From Myxococcales bacterium (GTDB lineage: Bacteria > Myxococcota_A > Bradymonadia > UBA7976 > UBA1532): a stretch of 64,000 nucleotides of DNA. The notes under the pieces were generated by a model. The model did no database searches. It was given only the letters and a program-made list of their open reading frames with translations, and had not been told where the DNA came from. The stretch lies in NCBI GenBank assembly GCA_002731825.1, contig PCCS01000017.1, positions 59,420 through 123,419 on the forward strand, written 5' to 3'. How positions within the stretch are numbered: the first letter of the stretch is position 1; each line of letters opens with the position of its first letter. Made by a program: the position numbers and the translations under genes. Of this stretch, positions 17,284 to 25,460 are shown piece by piece.

Positions 17284-18704
17284 CAGCTGCCGGGTCCCTG
17301 CGTGTGCGACGTGGACTGAGCGGTCTCACCCCCAGTCGACTTAAACGAACCGCGGTCAACGACACGACGCACGCCATAGAGGACAACCCCTCCCGCGACG
17401 AAGTAGAGCCCCATAATGATGCGCGCCATGGGTGTATTGAATAAGAGCCAAGAGCATAAACCAATAGCGATCAAGGGAATCACCGGACCACCAGGTACAC
17501 GAAAATCACCGTTCGATGGAGAATCAGCGTCCGATCTACGCCTGAGAACCATTACAGCGAGGCATGTGGGAATGTATTGAAGAAATCGAGCGACCACACC
17601 GACCACGGCCAGTTCGGCAAATGACCCACTCAAACACAAGATGCACGCCAGTGCCCAAGTGAGAACTATGGCCGCTCGTGGTGTCCCCGAACGACCGTCT
17701 AGCCGAGCAAATATGCGGGGTAAGTCCCCACGCTCCGCCATCGCAAAGAAACGCCGCGGACTGACGAATGCCGCACCTGCATTTGTACCAAATACAGAAA
17801 TGGCGATCCCGATGGCGATCACCAGTCCTCCGGTGGCGCCCATGAATTCATGGGCGCTGGCAGCAACTGGGTTAGGGTGACCCGCGAGGCCATCTAGAGT
17901 TCCGATGGCAACGCTGAGGACGCCCACATACACAACGGTCACAACAACCATGACCACCAATAATGCCAGGGGAACATTTCGCTTTGGGTTCTCCATCTCG
18001 CCTGCGGGGACCACCAAGGTTTCAAAACCAACATAGGCGTATAAGAGAACCATCGTGGTTTCTCCAAAACTACCCCATCCTTGTGGTGCAAAGTCTGAAA
18101 ACCGGCCCCCTTCAATAAAGAATAACCCGACCAATACAAACATGACCATTGGAGCAAGTTTTGCCACTGAGAAAACCGTTGAGATGGCAGCCCCTTGACG
18201 GGCACCGAAGAGGTTGACCACCATGAGAACAGTCATCACGACGATGGCAACAGTCTTTTGAAAAACATCCGCTGAATTGCTGGCATCAACCCAAGGGACA
18301 ACCCCAGTAAACCAATCAACCCCACCTTGCCAATAGGTTGGCATCAGGCCCGATAGGACGACCATGAGGCCATTGGCCAAGGCGGCCCATGAAATCACAG
18401 CGATACAGCAGGTTATCCACCCAACCTGAAATCCCACAAAGTCGCCATAGGCGCGACGTGCATACACATAGGCGCCGCCCGTTTCGTCAAAACGGCTTGC
18501 CACCTCGGCGAAACAAAGGGCGATTAGAAAGCAAAGGACGCCACCAAAAATCAGCGATATCAATGAGGCTGGCCCTAAAAAGCCTGCAGCCTTACCGGGT
18601 AGTAAGAAAATCCCCTGCCCGATGACACCATTGATGCCAAGTGCGACGACAGCCGTAAAAGACAAGCTCCGTTTAAGAGAGGCTGTATTATGCTCCTCAT
18701 TCAT
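17283..18704 (-). CDS. Amino acid permease, APC superfamily
   Basis: A 473-residue inner-membrane transporter with about 12 spans. The first span contains GINGVIGQGIFLLPG, matching the G-[S/I]-x-IGxGIF substrate/ion site of APC permeases; FAEVASRFDETGGAYVYAR is the conserved loop after span 2, and YAYVGFETLVVPAGEMENP lies in span 6 and the following loop. An AAGGACACC stretch precedes the ATG at 18704. The downstream nucleotide-carrier-like gene overlaps by four bases. The FHA/sigma-54 regulator gene lies 52 bases upstream on the same strand and might be co-transcribed or control the pair. The amino acid carried is not readable. Confidence 0.9.
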   Translation of the reverse strand: MNEEHNTASLKRSLSFTAVVALGINGVIGQGIFLLPGKAAGFLGPASLISLIFGGVLCFLIALCFAEVASRFDETGGAYVYARRAYGDFVGFQVGWITCCIAVISWAALANGLMVVLSGLMPTYWQGGVDWFTGVVPWVDASNSADVFQKTVAIVVMTVLMVVNLFGARQGAAISTVFSVAKLAPMVMFVLVGLFFIEGGRFSDFAPQGWGSFGETTMVLLYAYVGFETLVVPAGEMENPKRNVPLALLVVMVVVTVVYVGVLSVAIGTLDGLAGHPNPVAASAHEFMGATGGLVIAIGIAISVFGTNAGAAFVSPRRFFAMAERGDLPRIFARLDGRSGTPRAAIVLTWALACILCLSGSFAELAVVGVVARFLQYIPTCLAVMVLRRRSDADSPSNGDFRVPGGPVIPLIAIGLCSWLLFNTPMARIIMGLYFVAGGVVLYGVRRVVDRGSFKSTGGETAQSTSHTQGPGS

Positions 18705-18756
18705 AAGTGGTGTCCTTTTTTCGCTTTTTTGGGTGTTTTTAGAGCGTGTTCTCTAC

Positions 18757-20037
18757 TTAACTTCGCCGATATTTTGCCGGATTTAAGCCCTCTTTTGAGA
18801 CCCATCTATACGCTTGCTGCCGATGGACGCCTAGGTCCCGTGCAACCTTCGACATATTCCCACCGTGAATGCGTAATAGGTCTTCGAGTTTAGAGAGAGA
18901 TGGCGGACCAGAGACCTCATTGGATGTACTTCCAGTCACATGACTCGGTAGGTGTGAGGGATGTACTGAGCCAGCCTGCTGTGCAAATAACCGAACGTAT
19001 TCAGCCACATTCTTTAACTCGCGTACATTCTCTTTCCACTTATACAAAAGAAGCCGTTCGGCCACCGTAATGCCAAAGGGAATCCCCTCCACAAAGTCAT
19101 CAAATAGAGCGAGAATTTCATCGCGCCTACGACTCAACGCTGGAAGCTGAATGGTGACGCCTCGCAATCGCGCTAAGAGGTCTTTGCGAAAGGTTCCAGC
19201 GGTACACATAGAATCCAAATCCGTATGGGTAGCAGCCACGATGCGCACATTGACCGATTGGTCACGATCGGCCCCAACCGGTCGAATGCGGCCTGTCTCA
19301 CACGCCCTTAATAGCGCTGGTTGTTGCTCAAGGGGCAGCTCCGCGATTTCATCGAGGAACAATGTTCCACCATCGGCAGCCGCAAATAAACCCGTCCGTG
19401 ACGATTGAGCCCCAGAGTACGCACCTTTGACATGACCAAACAGCTCGCTGCCTAAAAGCTCGCTACTCAATGCGCCACAATTGAGGGATACCAAACGGCC
19501 TTTGCGCCGACTCATGAGATGGATACGCTCCGCCATGCGCTCTTTACCAGCGCCGGTCGGACCATAGATCAGCACGGGCAAGTCAGAGCCGGCTGCACGA
19601 TCGGCAATGCCTTCGACGATCGCCCTCGACAAACTGAGACGCGGTGACAAACTTGGAATCGGTGTGCCTGGACCCAAGGCAGCTCGAACATAGACAAAAA
19701 TACTACGCCCGGTGCGGATGACACTGCCGTCATCTAGCTTGGCGCTCGTCACTCGGCTTCCATTCACAAAGGTCCCGTTGCTGCTGTCCAAGTCGGACAC
19801 CATATGGGCGTTTGAGCGTCTATCGAAACTGACCATGGCGTGCCGACGACTCGCCTCACCATCAGCGATGGTCAGACCATTTCGATCGTTGGGTGCGCGT
19901 CCGATAACCAGTTCAGACGAACCGATAGCGATCACCCGCGCTTCACTGATGGGATAGACTTGGCGCAACAAATAGACAGCACGGATGATACCCATCTCAC
20001 CCGTTGCCATCGGCGGTTTGGTAACTGGCTGGTTCAC
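18757..20037 (-). CDS. FHA-domain sigma-54-dependent transcriptional activator
   Basis: A 426-residue enhancer-binding protein. Residues about 30-120 form a forkhead-associated domain (VIGRAP, ...ASRRHA..., DLDSSNGTFVNG), which binds phosphothreonine and so links it to Ser/Thr kinases such as the two in this window. The AAA+ domain has Walker A YGPTGAGKE, Walker B GGTLFLDEI, and the sigma-54 contact loop as GAYSGA instead of GAFTGA. A Fis-type helix-turn-helix ends the protein (SKVARDLGVHRQQAYRW). The GTG at 20037 is the first start; ATG 20010 or 19995 (with GGGTGAG nearby) are possible. FHA-type activators are abundant in myxobacteria. The target promoter is unknown. Confidence 0.9.
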   Translation of the reverse strand: MNQPVTKPPMATGEMGIIRAVYLLRQVYPISEARVIAIGSSELVIGRAPNDRNGLTIADGEASRRHAMVSFDRRSNAHMVSDLDSSNGTFVNGSRVTSAKLDDGSVIRTGRSIFVYVRAALGPGTPIPSLSPRLSLSRAIVEGIADRAAGSDLPVLIYGPTGAGKERMAERIHLMSRRKGRLVSLNCGALSSELLGSELFGHVKGAYSGAQSSRTGLFAAADGGTLFLDEIAELPLEQQPALLRACETGRIRPVGADRDQSVNVRIVAATHTDLDSMCTAGTFRKDLLARLRGVTIQLPALSRRRDEILALFDDFVEGIPFGITVAERLLLYKWKENVRELKNVAEYVRLFAQQAGSVHPSHLPSHVTGSTSNEVSGPPSLSKLEDLLRIHGGNMSKVARDLGVHRQQAYRWVSKEGLNPAKYRRS

Positions 20038-20112
20038 ATCGCGGAGATTAACACAGAAACACCTGAATCGTCGAACAAGCGACTGCGCTTTGTATTCCTT
20101 GATGCAACGACT

Positions 20113-21189
20113 TTATAGCGACTCGCAGAAATGATTCTCAAATGAGGCAAGTTCAAGAGTTTCGACGGCATCTGCGGGCCAGGAATTGAGACCTGAATCA
20201 ACCATCCACAGGCACGCGTCATCGGGATTTGGGTCGACTGTGCCCAGTACATAGGACGCCCCATCAGTCGAGACCGTCAAGGTTCGTAATGCCCCGTAAT
20301 TGGGTTTAATGTGTGCGGCAAGTTCAGGCATTAATTTCTGGCACTTCTTATGCTGTGTATGGCCGCAAACCTGGTGTAGTCCACCGGGTAGGTCGTGAAT
20401 ATTAAAACGACGTAGTGCCCCCACATCGCCGCTTTCACCAGGGTCTTCTGTGGTTGGGCGATGATACAAAAGCCCCCGGCCTTCCCGACCTGGTCGACCC
20501 GCCTGGTGTAAAGGGCTGAGGTCTAGGGCCGCTGCACGACCCATGCGCCACGCCTCGGCCACTGCATCCACGGCCCGATCTAGGAACCCATTGAGAGCGT
20601 CTGCAATCACTCTTGGCTCAGCGCCGCGACAATCCAGCTGATCCAATTCTCGATTTGTCACCCCTGCATGCGTGACCAAAACGGCATTGCCAAATTTGGT
20701 CTCACCGACACAGGCAAGCCGAAAACGTCTTTGGAGAAGCAGGCTTTGGACCAAGCGCCTCTGCTCAACTGTAAACGCCGAGAAGTCTCTTTGGACAACG
20801 CCTAAAGCGGGCAGATCAGGGAAATGTTCAAATAACGCCTCTTCATCACCTGTCTCGGCGATACGTCGCGCTTCAGAGAAATCTGTATCGGAGAGACGAT
20901 AGAGTTCCATAACCCGGCACACATCGTGGTTGCCCATAATCATGACGACCTGCTCGCCAGGCTGGTCTAACAGCCACTCTAGAATTCTGACGCCCTCGCG
21001 TTGAGCCTGCTCCAGGTCGACGCCTTCACGACCAAAGTCAAAATAATCGCCTATGGTGATCAATCCGACATCGGGTCGCAATTGACAGCTCTCTGTCAAC
21101 AAGCCGCGGTACCCCAAAACAGAGATGAATTGCTCGAAGGTCGTCTGCGGATCACCGACGACGCCAATTCGAGTGAACTTTGATTTCAT
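20113..21189 (-). CDS. Calcineurin-like metallophosphoesterase
   Basis: A 358-residue phosphoesterase with the metal-binding motifs in order: GDPQ near residue 12 (normally GDxHG), GDYFDFGREG, GNHDVCR, THAGVTN and GHTQHKK. These build the binuclear metal site of PP1/Shewanella-like and ApaH-type phosphatases. The first motif has Pro-Gln in place of His-Gly, so one metal ligand may be altered. The start overlaps the class IV aminotransferase stop (ATGA at 21186-21189), so the genes are coupled. The substrate (phosphoprotein or nucleotide) is unknown. Confidence 0.87.
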   Translation of the reverse strand: MKSKFTRIGVVGDPQTTFEQFISVLGYRGLLTESCQLRPDVGLITIGDYFDFGREGVDLEQAQREGVRILEWLLDQPGEQVVMIMGNHDVCRVMELYRLSDTDFSEARRIAETGDEEALFEHFPDLPALGVVQRDFSAFTVEQRRLVQSLLLQRRFRLACVGETKFGNAVLVTHAGVTNRELDQLDCRGAEPRVIADALNGFLDRAVDAVAEAWRMGRAAALDLSPLHQAGRPGREGRGLLYHRPTTEDPGESGDVGALRRFNIHDLPGGLHQVCGHTQHKKCQKLMPELAAHIKPNYGALRTLTVSTDGASYVLGTVDPNPDDACLWMVDSGLNSWPADAVETLELASFENHFCESL

Positions 21190-21956
21190 AGGCCACACTC
21201 CGCGTCGACGAGACGACGAAAGGCGCCGTGAAGTTCTGCACCGATGGGACCATGTCCTGACAGTGCGCGCCCGTTACATTCGACCACGGGCGATAGTTCT
21301 TTCAATGTCGATGCAAGATAGAGTTCGTCGAAGTCGCTCTCAACGTGTAGGGCGGTCTCCACGACGTCGATTTGGGCGGCGTTTGCCGCATCCATCAGAG
21401 CCTCACGAGTCACGCCAGCCAGCTGTCGACCATCCAGGGGCGGCGTGACCAATCGACCGTCGACCACAGCAAAAACATTGGACCGATTGGCTTCTAGAAT
21501 ATGTCCGTTGGGATCGACCAGTAAGACCTCGTCGACCTGGGCTTTACGCGCAGCCAAGAGCCAGGCCGCGCGACATCCATGTTTGACAGCACCTGGCAAG
21601 GATGGGGGATTGACCCATGAGAGCGACGACACCCGAACGTGTCGACCCGCCGTACCAGCTGGGATAAGCGACCGTTGTAGTATAATATTACCGCCCGCTG
21701 TGACCGTGTAACGGATGGAGACGTTGCCCTGACAAACGGCTAAGATCTCCGTCCTGATTTGCTCTATGGGAGGCACGCTTAAGCCCATGGCATCCGCCGA
21801 GCGTTGCAAGCGGAGAAGATGAGGTTCGAAACGAAATGGAATGCCGTCATAGGTCCGAAGTGTCTCAAACGCCGTTAAGCCAAAAAGCAGCCCAGGATCG
21901 TCGCCTGGGATCTGGCCACCCTCACGACCATTAACCCAAATTGTTGACTCACTCAT
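21186..21956 (-). CDS. Class IV PLP aminotransferase / aminodeoxychorismate lyase-like
   Basis: A 256-residue fold-type IV PLP enzyme, a family covering branched-chain aminotransferase, D-amino acid aminotransferase and 4-amino-4-deoxychorismate lyase. Seen are the N-terminal VNG...DDPGLLFGLTAFETLR, the E-x-x-R-S-N segment EANRSNVFAVVDG and the TPPLDGRQLAGVTRE phosphate-binding region. The Lys of AVKHGCRAA is a candidate for the Schiff-base lysine. The short size and FGLTAFETLR favour aminodeoxychorismate lyase (folate) over BCAT. The start follows the AidB-like gene stop by 13 bases and the stop overlaps the metallophosphatase start. A GTG three bases upstream is an alternative start. Confidence 0.82.
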   Translation of the reverse strand: MSESTIWVNGREGGQIPGDDPGLLFGLTAFETLRTYDGIPFRFEPHLLRLQRSADAMGLSVPPIEQIRTEILAVCQGNVSIRYTVTAGGNIILQRSLIPAGTAGRHVRVSSLSWVNPPSLPGAVKHGCRAAWLLAARKAQVDEVLLVDPNGHILEANRSNVFAVVDGRLVTPPLDGRQLAGVTREALMDAANAAQIDVVETALHVESDFDELYLASTLKELSPVVECNGRALSGHGPIGAELHGAFRRLVDAECGL

Positions 21957-21969
21957 CACAGTCGGACCC

Positions 21970-23598
21970 TCATGCGCCCTGTGGTGATGCGCGGCGTAAG
22001 ACCGCATCGATATCGACGCCCTTCGAAAGGGTGCCAAAACAGGCGAAACGGTCCATGTTCAATCTTGATTGCACGAACGCGTCTGCAATGGCGTCATCCC
22101 CAGAGGTCAGCAGAATAGACCCCTGCAGGGCCAAGGCCAACATTTCAACAAATCGTCTGGCGTCGCTTTGGCCGATAGATGCTTGGGTGAGGCCGTCGAT
22201 GCGCTCTAAGAGCTGGTCGTACAGTGAATGGTATCCTCGAGCTGTTCTCAGCTGTTCACGAAGCGCTGAGAAGGCATCAGGTTCTTTGACCACAGCTCGA
22301 AGAACATCCAGACAAATCACATTGCCAGAGCCTTCCCAGATGGAATTGAGCGGAGCCTCTTTGTATAAACGGCCAATGCTGTGTTCGGTGACATACCCAT
22401 TACCACCATGGGACTCCATGGCTTCATAGGCGACCCAAGGGACTCGCTTACACACCCAATATTTTCCGATTGCGGTTGCGATACGGGCAAATTGAGCCTG
22501 CATTGGATCTGTATGTCCCAATTCATACGCACGCGCCAATTTGAATCCCAAAGCCGTGGCAGCCTCGGCTTCGAGGGCGATATCAGCCAACACATTTCTC
22601 ATCAGTGGTTGTTCGATGAGCGCCTTACCGAACGCGTACCGGTGTTGAGTATGGTGGCAGGCTTGGGCGACGGCCTGCCGCATCAGCCCCGCACTGGCGA
22701 CGACGCAATCAAGGCGTGTGTGGGCCACCATATCAATGATGGTCCTCACGCCTCGGCCCGGTTCCCCTAGACGACGTGCATAAGCCTGGTCGTACTCGAT
22801 CTCACTGGATGCATTAGACCGATTGCCCACCTTCTCTTTAAGGCGCTGCAAGTTCATGTTGTTTGGCTTGTCATCCGGCGTCCAGCGAGGCACGACAAAG
22901 CAGGACAAGCCATCGTCCTCATAGGCTAGAGTAAGAAACAAATCAGACATGGGCGCAGAGCAAAACCACTTGTGTCCAACCAGACGATAACTTCCATCGG
23001 CCTGACGAGTGGCTCGCGTTGCATTCGCTCTCACATCTGAACCACCCTGTTTTTCAGTCATGGCCATCCCGGCTGTATTGGCCGTTTTAGCCGACGCGGA
23101 CCGATTGCTGGGATCATACTCATTGGCCGTCAGTCTCGGGATCCATTCTGATGCGATGTCAGCGTCATGCCTCAAAGCAGGTATCGATGCAAAGGTCATC
23201 GTAATGGGACAACCATGACCAGGCTCCACCTGACTCATCATATAATTCTTAGCAGCTCGGACGACTAAACGTCCCTCTCGTTCAGACCGCCATGGCATAG
23301 AATGAAGCCCATGAGTCATGCTCGTCGACATTAAATGGTGATAGCTAGGGTGATACTCAACCACATTGATTCGATGCCCGAATCGGTCAAACGCCTTTAA
23401 AGTCGGCGGGTTTTCATTGGCAAGACGTCCATGCTCTTGCATGTCAGCTGAGCCGATCAGCTGACCAAAATCCGTCAACGAGTCGAGACCCCATTGACCC
23501 CCTTCTCTTGCCACTGCATCGCTCAGCGCCACATCGGTGGTATAGAGATTATAGTCGTGTAGCGGAGGAACTTGATTCTTCACCTCATGAGTCGGCAT
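21970..23598 (-). CDS. aidB: AidB-like acyl-CoA dehydrogenase-family protein
   Basis: A 542-residue flavoprotein very close to the length of E. coli AidB (541). It has MTEKQGGSDVRAN in the middle, the KVGNRSNASSEIEY loop and WEGSGNVICLDVLR near the end, all typical of the AidB group, which is linked to the adaptive response to alkylation damage and has weak isovaleryl-CoA dehydrogenase activity. The C-terminal region carries the DNA-contacting helical part in E. coli. The TTG just before ATG 23598 is ignored. It is followed by the aminotransferase gene after 13 bases and preceded by hflX, 97 bases upstream. No ada or alkA gene is seen here. Confidence 0.9.
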   Translation of the reverse strand: MPTHEVKNQVPPLHDYNLYTTDVALSDAVAREGGQWGLDSLTDFGQLIGSADMQEHGRLANENPPTLKAFDRFGHRINVVEYHPSYHHLMSTSMTHGLHSMPWRSEREGRLVVRAAKNYMMSQVEPGHGCPITMTFASIPALRHDADIASEWIPRLTANEYDPSNRSASAKTANTAGMAMTEKQGGSDVRANATRATRQADGSYRLVGHKWFCSAPMSDLFLTLAYEDDGLSCFVVPRWTPDDKPNNMNLQRLKEKVGNRSNASSEIEYDQAYARRLGEPGRGVRTIIDMVAHTRLDCVVASAGLMRQAVAQACHHTQHRYAFGKALIEQPLMRNVLADIALEAEAATALGFKLARAYELGHTDPMQAQFARIATAIGKYWVCKRVPWVAYEAMESHGGNGYVTEHSIGRLYKEAPLNSIWEGSGNVICLDVLRAVVKEPDAFSALREQLRTARGYHSLYDQLLERIDGLTQASIGQSDARRFVEMLALALQGSILLTSGDDAIADAFVQSRLNMDRFACFGTLSKGVDIDAVLRRASPQGA

Positions 23599-23695
23599 CA
23601 ACAGTAGACCTCCAATGGTTTTACAATGCGCTCAAAGTAAAACATCAACCGGTTTTGACTTTCAATGTCGGTGTGCGCAGCAGACACAGAAAGGC

Positions 23696-25348
23696 TCAAT
23701 CAGGGTTCGCCCATTGCGCCTTCTTTTCCTCTTGCCAGAGGCGGGCTTCAAGGGCGTCGAGTACGGGTCGAAGCGTCTTTCGCTCCAAAGCCGACACACC
23801 AAAAGCGCCATAGAGACGGCACAGATTAGTCGCTATCTCTGCATCTAATAGGTCGGTCTTATTAAAGACCAAAATGACTGGTTTTTGGTCCAGATCAGTT
23901 TCAAGCAAGATCCGTCGAACAGAGTCGATCTGTTCCTCCATCTGGGCATCTGCGATGTCTACGACATGCACGAGGACATCGGCCTCATGTGCTTCTTCAA
24001 GTGTCGCCTTAAACGCGTTCACAAGACCGTCGGGTAGGTCCCTGATGAATCCAACAGTATCTGTGATGACAAGTTCACGGTCCCGAGGAAACCGCAAGCG
24101 TCGCGTGGTCACATCGAGGGTCGCAAACAACTTGTCTTCAGTAAGGACTTCACTTTGAGTGATCGCATTGAAGAGCGTACTCTTTCCCGCATTGGTATAG
24201 CCGACAACAGCCACCGTGGGCACATGGCGAGCATTCCGACGCCGACGACGATTCTGCCGTTGTTTAGCGGCGGTCTTCAGCAATTTAGTCAACGCGCTGA
24301 TCCGGTCTCTTGCGCGCCGCCTATCGATTTCAAGTTTTGTCTCACCGGGTCCCCGACCGCCGATGCCTCCCGCAAGCCTCGAGAAGGCGGAACTGCGCTG
24401 TGCCAGTCGGGGCAACAAATACTTCAACTGGGCTAACTCAACGGCTAACTTACCCTCGCGAGTGTGGGCTCGACGGGCAAATATATCCAGGATCAGCATG
24501 CTCCGATCAATGACTTTTAGATCTGTCGCCTCGGCGATCGCTCGCACTTGGTTCGGCGTTAAATCTTGGTCGAATATCACCAATTCGCAGTCTTGCTGCA
24601 TAGACCGTAGTAAAAGGTCGTCAAGCTTACCTTTACCGATCACGTATCGCGGGTCATAGCTGCGACGCTTCTGGATGATCACATCCACTAGGGCGACATC
24701 TGCTGTACTGGCCAGCTCGGACAATTCCATCAACGCCAAATCCGGTTCGATGGTGTCGCTTGGCAGGCTGACATGGACTGCGATGGCCCGCGTTTGACCC
24801 TCGGTCTCGACAGCGCCAATGGTACGACGACTAAACTCGTCTTCCAGATCGCTGATAAAACCGGAAAAGTCGATTTTATCATCCCAGATGGTCGTCTGAG
24901 TGGGCTGCGCATAGGGCGTATCACTGCCATGGGGTAATAAGTGAGAGTGATAGAACTGGCTGGGCCGTCCATCGTGGCCAACACCGACAGCTGCGATCAA
25001 ATCAAGGCGTAAGCGAACAAGATCCGTGAGGTCATCTTGGCTGAGGGGTTCATCTCGTAAATGCGTATGGACCAGGCGGATCCCACGAAAACGACCTTCG
25101 CCTGCGCGCGAACGACCCAAATCGGGGATAAATAACTGATCGGCATCACCAACGATGACATGCAGCACACGGCCTCGACGGTCCAAGGTAATCCCGATCT
25201 GACGCCCTATTTCATGAGAGAGTTCGCAAAGTGAGTTTGCCAAGGGTGGTGAGACGATAAGATTAGTCGGGACTTTTCGGTTGTATAGTAAACCGAGCCG
25301 ATGACGTTGTTTAGGTTTCAGACCTTGAAGGTTTCCGTGGACTTTCAG
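23696..25348 (-). CDS. hflX: Ribosome-associated GTPase HflX, probable CTG start
   Basis: A translational GTPase that splits stalled 70S ribosomes under stress. Signatures: GGIGGRGPGETKLEIDRRR, G1 GYTNAGKSTLFN, G3 DTVGFIRDLP and NKTD (G4). The N-terminal nucleotide-binding-like domain is long, as in other deltaproteobacterial-type HflX. The first standard start (TTG 25243) would cut off conserved sequence: the open frame upstream reads VHGNLQGLKPKQRHRLG...VP...LIVSPPLA, typical of the family N-terminus. An in-frame TAG lies at 25366-25368, and the only reasonable start between is CTG at 25348, six bases after AGGAGA. This gives about 550 residues. The gene lies upstream of aidB on the same strand. 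Confidence 0.93.
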   Translation of the reverse strand: MKVHGNLQGLKPKQRHRLGLLYNRKVPTNLIVSPPLANSLCELSHEIGRQIGITLDRRGRVLHVIVGDADQLFIPDLGRSRAGEGRFRGIRLVHTHLRDEPLSQDDLTDLVRLRLDLIAAVGVGHDGRPSQFYHSHLLPHGSDTPYAQPTQTTIWDDKIDFSGFISDLEDEFSRRTIGAVETEGQTRAIAVHVSLPSDTIEPDLALMELSELASTADVALVDVIIQKRRSYDPRYVIGKGKLDDLLLRSMQQDCELVIFDQDLTPNQVRAIAEATDLKVIDRSMLILDIFARRAHTREGKLAVELAQLKYLLPRLAQRSSAFSRLAGGIGGRGPGETKLEIDRRRARDRISALTKLLKTAAKQRQNRRRRRNARHVPTVAVVGYTNAGKSTLFNAITQSEVLTEDKLFATLDVTTRRLRFPRDRELVITDTVGFIRDLPDGLVNAFKATLEEAHEADVLVHVVDIADAQMEEQIDSVRRILLETDLDQKPVILVFNKTDLLDAEIATNLCRLYGAFGVSALERKTLRPVLDALEARLWQEEKKAQWANPD

Positions 25349-25354
25349 TGTTGG

Positions 25355-25360
25355 TCTCCT
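25355..25360 (-). promoter_or_regulatory. Shine-Dalgarno AGGAGA that decides the CTG start of hflX
   Basis: On the minus strand AGGAGA (25360 to 25355) precedes CTG (25348-25346) by six bases, an ideal distance. No ATG, GTG or TTG occurs in frame between the upstream TAG (25368-25366) and the TTG at 25243. The conserved HflX N-terminus begins right at this CTG (K-V-H-G-N-L-Q-G after the start). Confidence 0.7.
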
Positions 25361-25460
25361 GCTCTACTTATAGTAATGGACTGTTCATCCGAGTATACTG
25401 CATTGCTGCGTCGCCCGTAAGTCTGCACGCAATTCTATCTCGAAACCAGAGAGGTCGTCT

